Assembly (NCBI RefSeq): GCF_000428785.1
Contig: NZ_AUAP01000002.1
Location: forward strand, 124,001 to 188,000
Direction: 5' to 3'
DNA from: Conchiformibius kuhniae DSM 17694
GTDB lineage: Bacteria > Pseudomonadota > Gammaproteobacteria > Burkholderiales > Neisseriaceae
Length of the DNA stretch: 64,000 nt
Position numbers and translations under genes: made by a program. Shown here piece after piece: positions 61,115 through 64,000 of the stretch. Position 1 is the stretch's first letter; each line of letters starts with the position of its first letter. The notes under the pieces are model-generated. The model was not told the origin of the DNA. It worked only from the letters and a program-made list of their open reading frames with translations, and made no database searches.

Positions 61115-61342
61115 ATGATTGCGATTGCATGTGGTTTGATTGTTGCTTTGGGTGCTTTGGGTGCTTCCATCGGCATCGCCATGGTCGGTTCCAAATATCT
61201 GGAATCTTCCGCCCGTCAGCCCGAGCTGATTGGTCCGTTGCAAACCAAACTGTTCCTGATTGCCGGTTTGATTGATGCGGCATTCCTGATTGGTGTCGCC
61301 ATTGCCCTGTTGTTCGCATTCGTTAATCCGTTCGGTGGCTGA
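61115..61342 (+). CDS. atpE: ATP synthase F0 subunit c
   Basis: 75 residues, two membrane helices. The essential carboxylate is in GLIDAAFLIGVAIALLF, and the loop ESSARQPEL is typical. AAGGAG lies upstream. The motif ID rather than an extra polar ion-binding Gln/Thr set suggests proton coupling. Confidence 0.97.
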   Translation: MIAIACGLIVALGALGASIGIAMVGSKYLESSARQPELIGPLQTKLFLIAGLIDAAFLIGVAIALLFAFVNPFGG

Positions 61343-61401
61343 TATCCGTCTTGAATCGACAATGCGGATTTGATTAACCCCTGATACGAAGGTTAAGTAA
61401 A

Positions 61402-61872
61402 GTGAATTTAAATGCAACCTTAATTGCGCAAGTCATCGTTTTCGGCGTTTTGGTGTGGTTTGTTGCCAAATACGTTTGGCCGCCCATTGCCGAGAAACTT
61501 GACGAGCGTGCCAGCAAAATTGCCGAAGGTTTGGCGGCTGCCGAACGCGGAAAAAGTGATTTTGAACAGGCAGAGAAAAAAGTTGCAGAACTCTTGGCCG
61601 AAGGGCGTACACAAGTTACCGAAATGGTAAACAATGCGGAAAAGCGCGCAGCCCAAATTGTGGAAGAGGCAAAAAGCCAAGCCGCAAGTGAAGCTGCCCG
61701 CATTGCGGCGCAAGCCAAAGCCGATGTTGAACAAGAGGTAAACCGCGCCCGCGAAGCATTGCGGGAACAAGTGGCTGCTTTGGCCGTAAAAGGTGCGGAA
61801 TCCATTTTGCGCCGCGAAGTGGACCAAAAACAGCACGCCAAAATGCTCAGTGCCTTGAAACAGGAGCTGTAA
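61402..61872 (+). CDS. atpF: ATP synthase F0 subunit b
   Basis: 156 residues. One N-terminal membrane helix (LIAQVIVFGVLVWFVAKYVWPPI) is followed by a long charged coiled coil that forms the stator. The start is GTG 61402 with AAGG upstream. Length is normal. Confidence 0.96.
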   Translation: MNLNATLIAQVIVFGVLVWFVAKYVWPPIAEKLDERASKIAEGLAAAERGKSDFEQAEKKVAELLAEGRTQVTEMVNNAEKRAAQIVEEAKSQAASEAARIAAQAKADVEQEVNRAREALREQVAALAVKGAESILRREVDQKQHAKMLSALKQEL

Positions 61873-61876
61873 GCTT

Positions 61877-62425
61877 ATGATTGAGTTCGCAACCGTTGCG
61901 CGTCCCTATGCCAAAGCGCTGTTTGAGCTGGCTGAAGAAAAGCAGCAAACACAGGCTTGGCTGGGCGGTCTTGCACAGTTGGCATGGCTGGTGCGGCAAC
62001 CTCAGGTAAGCGCCCTGCTCGGCAGGGTGGATACCGAAGCCGCACAAAAAGCCGATGAACTGACGGCATTGCTTGATTGCCCCGATGCGGTCAAGAGTGC
62101 CGAGTTTGCCAATTTCGTGCAAGTGTTGGCGCAGGAAAAGCGGCTGGCCGTTCTGCCTGAAATCTATTTGCAATATCAAAATCTGGTTTTGATGCACAAC
62201 CATGTCAAACAGGCGGTGGTCTATACCGCCTACGATGTGGTCAGTGAAGATCAAAAGGCTAAGATTGTCAGTGATTTGGAACAATATTTCAACACCCGTC
62301 TGCAAGCGACTTTCCAAACCGACCCCGAGCTTATCGGCGGCGTGAAAGTGGAAGTGGGCGATCAGGTGTTGGATCTGTCGGTACAGGCCAAGCTGAACGG
62401 TCTGTATGCGGCAATGACAAACTAG
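61877..62425 (+). CDS. atpH: ATP synthase F1 subunit delta
   Basis: 182 residues: TVARPYAKALFELAEEK at the start and PELIGGVKVEVGDQVLDLSVQAKLNGL at the end are the family signatures. It links the stator b subunits to F1. It lies 4 bp after atpF. Confidence 0.95.
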   Translation: MIEFATVARPYAKALFELAEEKQQTQAWLGGLAQLAWLVRQPQVSALLGRVDTEAAQKADELTALLDCPDAVKSAEFANFVQVLAQEKRLAVLPEIYLQYQNLVLMHNHVKQAVVYTAYDVVSEDQKAKIVSDLEQYFNTRLQATFQTDPELIGGVKVEVGDQVLDLSVQAKLNGLYAAMTN

Positions 62426-62435
62426 GAGAGTTTTC

Positions 62436-63983
62436 ATGCAGCTTAATCCTGCTGAAATCAGTGACTTGCTGAAAGCCAAAATTGAAAAACTGAATACCAA
62501 GCCCGAAGTGCGTACCGGCGGTACGGTAATTTCCGTTACAGACGGTATCGTGCGCGTATACGGTTTGTCCGATGTGATGCAGGGCGAGATGTTGGAATTT
62601 CCCGGCAACACATTCGGCTTGGCGATGAACTTGGAGCGCGATTCGGTCGGTGCGGTGGTGCTGGGCGAATACGAGCACATCAAAGAAGGCGATGAAGTCA
62701 AATGCACCGGCCGCATTTTGGAAGTGCCGATTGGTCGCGAATTGGTCGGTCGTGTGGTCAATGCTTTGGGTCAGCCGATTGACGGCAAAGGTCCGATTAA
62801 CACCGCCGAAACCGCACCGATTGAAAAAATCGCTCCCGGCGTGATTGCCCGCCAATCGGTTGACCAACCGATGCAAACCGGCATCAAAGCCATTGATTCC
62901 ATGGTGCCGATTGGTCGCGGTCAGCGCGAGCTGATTATCGGCGACCGCCAAACCGGTAAAACCGCCGTGGCATTGGACGCGATTGTCAATCAAAAAGGCA
63001 CGGGCGTTATCTGTATTTACGTTGCCATCGGTCAAAAAGCGTCTTCCATCGCCAACGTGGTACGCAAGCTGGAAGAGCACGGCGCGATGGAACACACTAT
63101 TGTGGTTGCCGCAACCGCTTCCGAAGCCGCCGCGCTGCAATTTATCGCGCCCTATGCGGGCTGCACGATGGGCGAATACTTCCGTGACCGTGGCGAAGAT
63201 GCGCTGATTGTGTACGATGACTTGTCCAAACAAGCGGTTGCCTACCGTCAAATTTCCCTGTTGCTGCGCCGTCCGCCGGGTCGTGAAGCCTATCCGGGCG
63301 ATGTGTTCTATCTGCACTCCCGCTTGCTGGAACGCGCTGCGCGGATTAATGCCGATGAAGTGGAAAAACTGACCGAAGGCAAAGTTAAAGGCAAAACCGG
63401 TTCGCTGACCGCGCTGCCGATTATTGAAACCCAAGCCGGCGACGTTTCCGCATTTGTACCAACCAACGTGATTTCCATTACGGACGGTCAAATTTTCTTG
63501 GAAACCGATTTGTTCAACTCCGGTATCCGTCCCGCTATCAACGCCGGTATTTCGGTATCGCGTGTGGGTGGTGCGGCGCAAACCAAAGTCATCAAGAAAT
63601 TGGGCGGCGGTATTCGCTTGGCATTGGCACAATACCGTGAATTGGCAGCGTTTTCACAATTTGCTTCCGATTTGGACGAAGCCACCCGCAAGCAATTGCA
63701 ACACGGTGAAGTGGTTACCGAACTGATGAAACAAAAGCAGTTCAACACCCTGAACACGGCGGAAATGGCATTGACTTTGTGGGCCATCAACAACGGCTCT
63801 TATGCCGATGTGCCCGTGTCCAAAGCTTTGGCGTTTGAAGCCGACTTCCTGTCTTTCGTGCGCAGCCAGCACCCCGAATTGCTGGACGCGGTAAACGCTT
63901 CCGGCGCATTGTCCGATGACAACGAAAAAGTGCTTGCCGATGCCATGAAGACCTTTAAAACTTCTTCCGATTACGCATCGTAA
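62436..63983 (+). CDS. atpA: ATP synthase F1 subunit alpha
   Basis: 515 residues, full length. P-loop GDRQTGKT near residue 169, followed by ALDAIVNQKG, and the alpha signature PAINAGISVSRVGGAAQ near 367. It forms the non-catalytic sites of the F1 ring. GGAG precedes the ATG. AAGGAG at 63993-63998 is the ribosome-binding site of the next gene, presumably atpG, which lies beyond the window. Confidence 0.98.
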   Translation: MQLNPAEISDLLKAKIEKLNTKPEVRTGGTVISVTDGIVRVYGLSDVMQGEMLEFPGNTFGLAMNLERDSVGAVVLGEYEHIKEGDEVKCTGRILEVPIGRELVGRVVNALGQPIDGKGPINTAETAPIEKIAPGVIARQSVDQPMQTGIKAIDSMVPIGRGQRELIIGDRQTGKTAVALDAIVNQKGTGVICIYVAIGQKASSIANVVRKLEEHGAMEHTIVVAATASEAAALQFIAPYAGCTMGEYFRDRGEDALIVYDDLSKQAVAYRQISLLLRRPPGREAYPGDVFYLHSRLLERAARINADEVEKLTEGKVKGKTGSLTALPIIETQAGDVSAFVPTNVISITDGQIFLETDLFNSGIRPAINAGISVSRVGGAAQTKVIKKLGGGIRLALAQYRELAAFSQFASDLDEATRKQLQHGEVVTELMKQKQFNTLNTAEMALTLWAINNGSYADVPVSKALAFEADFLSFVRSQHPELLDAVNASGALSDDNEKVLADAMKTFKTSSDYAS

Positions 63984-64000
63984 GCAGCAAATAAGGAGTC

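Overview
The window is a G+C-rich chromosomal segment that looks like a member of the Neisseriaceae (Betaproteobacteria). Supporting points are the block hpf-rpoN-lptB-lptA-lptC-kdsC, the ComM competence helicase, scattered copies of the 12-mer AGGCTGCCTGAA and its variants (DNA uptake sequence dialects known from Simonsiella/Kingella-type Neisseriaceae), and many repeats carrying dRS3-like ATTCCCGC...GCGGGAAT arms. No rRNA, tRNA or CRISPR array was seen. The genus cannot be fixed from sequence alone. Most of the window is core housekeeping sequence, with small accessory insertions.

Layout. 1-9.5 kb: aroQ, a single-domain mnmC, an XRE regulator facing an orphan secreted protein, folP, a PolB-like 3'-5' exonuclease, dsbC, a second XRE regulator, an Excalibur protein, ubiK and comM. 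9.6-21 kb: a SPOR-domain protein, dsbA, uppP, rpsT, prmA with a zinc-ribbon membrane protein cut at its end by a TnpB insertion sequence, ppiD, panC, a lipoprotein and thrC. 21-25 kb: a three-gene chemosensory-like module (membrane CheA-like kinase, CheY-like receiver, CheX-like phosphatase). 25-32 kb: ribD, mtnN-luxS, a LysR regulator, DUF485-actP and glmM. 32-40 kb: a DedA protein, an AnmK-DgkA fusion, thiD, thiE, nudB, a YtqB-like methyltransferase, a SirB2 protein, nadK and an M23 endopeptidase. 40-46 kb: hpf, rpoN, lptB/A/C, kdsC and a nitronate monooxygenase. 46-55 kb: a predicted FNR-controlled small RNA, ampG, an aromatic amino acid permease, trmJ, a frameshifted membrane protein, ettA and a 5'-nucleotidase. 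55-64 kb: fhs, an amino-acid-binding lipoprotein, ygfZ, a thioesterase-like gene and the atp operon (I-B-E-F-H-A), cut by the window edge before atpG.

Shared themes. Several genes serve cell-envelope building and recycling: uppP, anmK-dgkA, ampG, glmM, the M23 peptidase, lptABC-kdsC and the SPOR protein. Others serve periplasmic disulfide and protein folding (dsbC, dsbA, ppiD), the activated methyl cycle with AI-2 synthesis (mtnN-luxS), and one-carbon/folate metabolism (folP, nudB, fhs, ygfZ).

Two repeat families shape the intergenic regions. Family A is a MITE-like element with inverted ends GGGCGTGTCATCAATTGA, usually about 160-250 bp, with about nine copies; seven of them abut or supply part of a stop codon. 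Family B is a roughly 120 bp structured repeat with three full copies and one partial copy. The observations most worth follow-up are the AnmK-DgkA fusion, the kinase/CheY/CheX module, the FNR-box small RNA, the stop-codon-seeking MITE, and the TnpB element that ends exactly at the stop codon of a DUF3426-type gene lacking its periplasmic domain.
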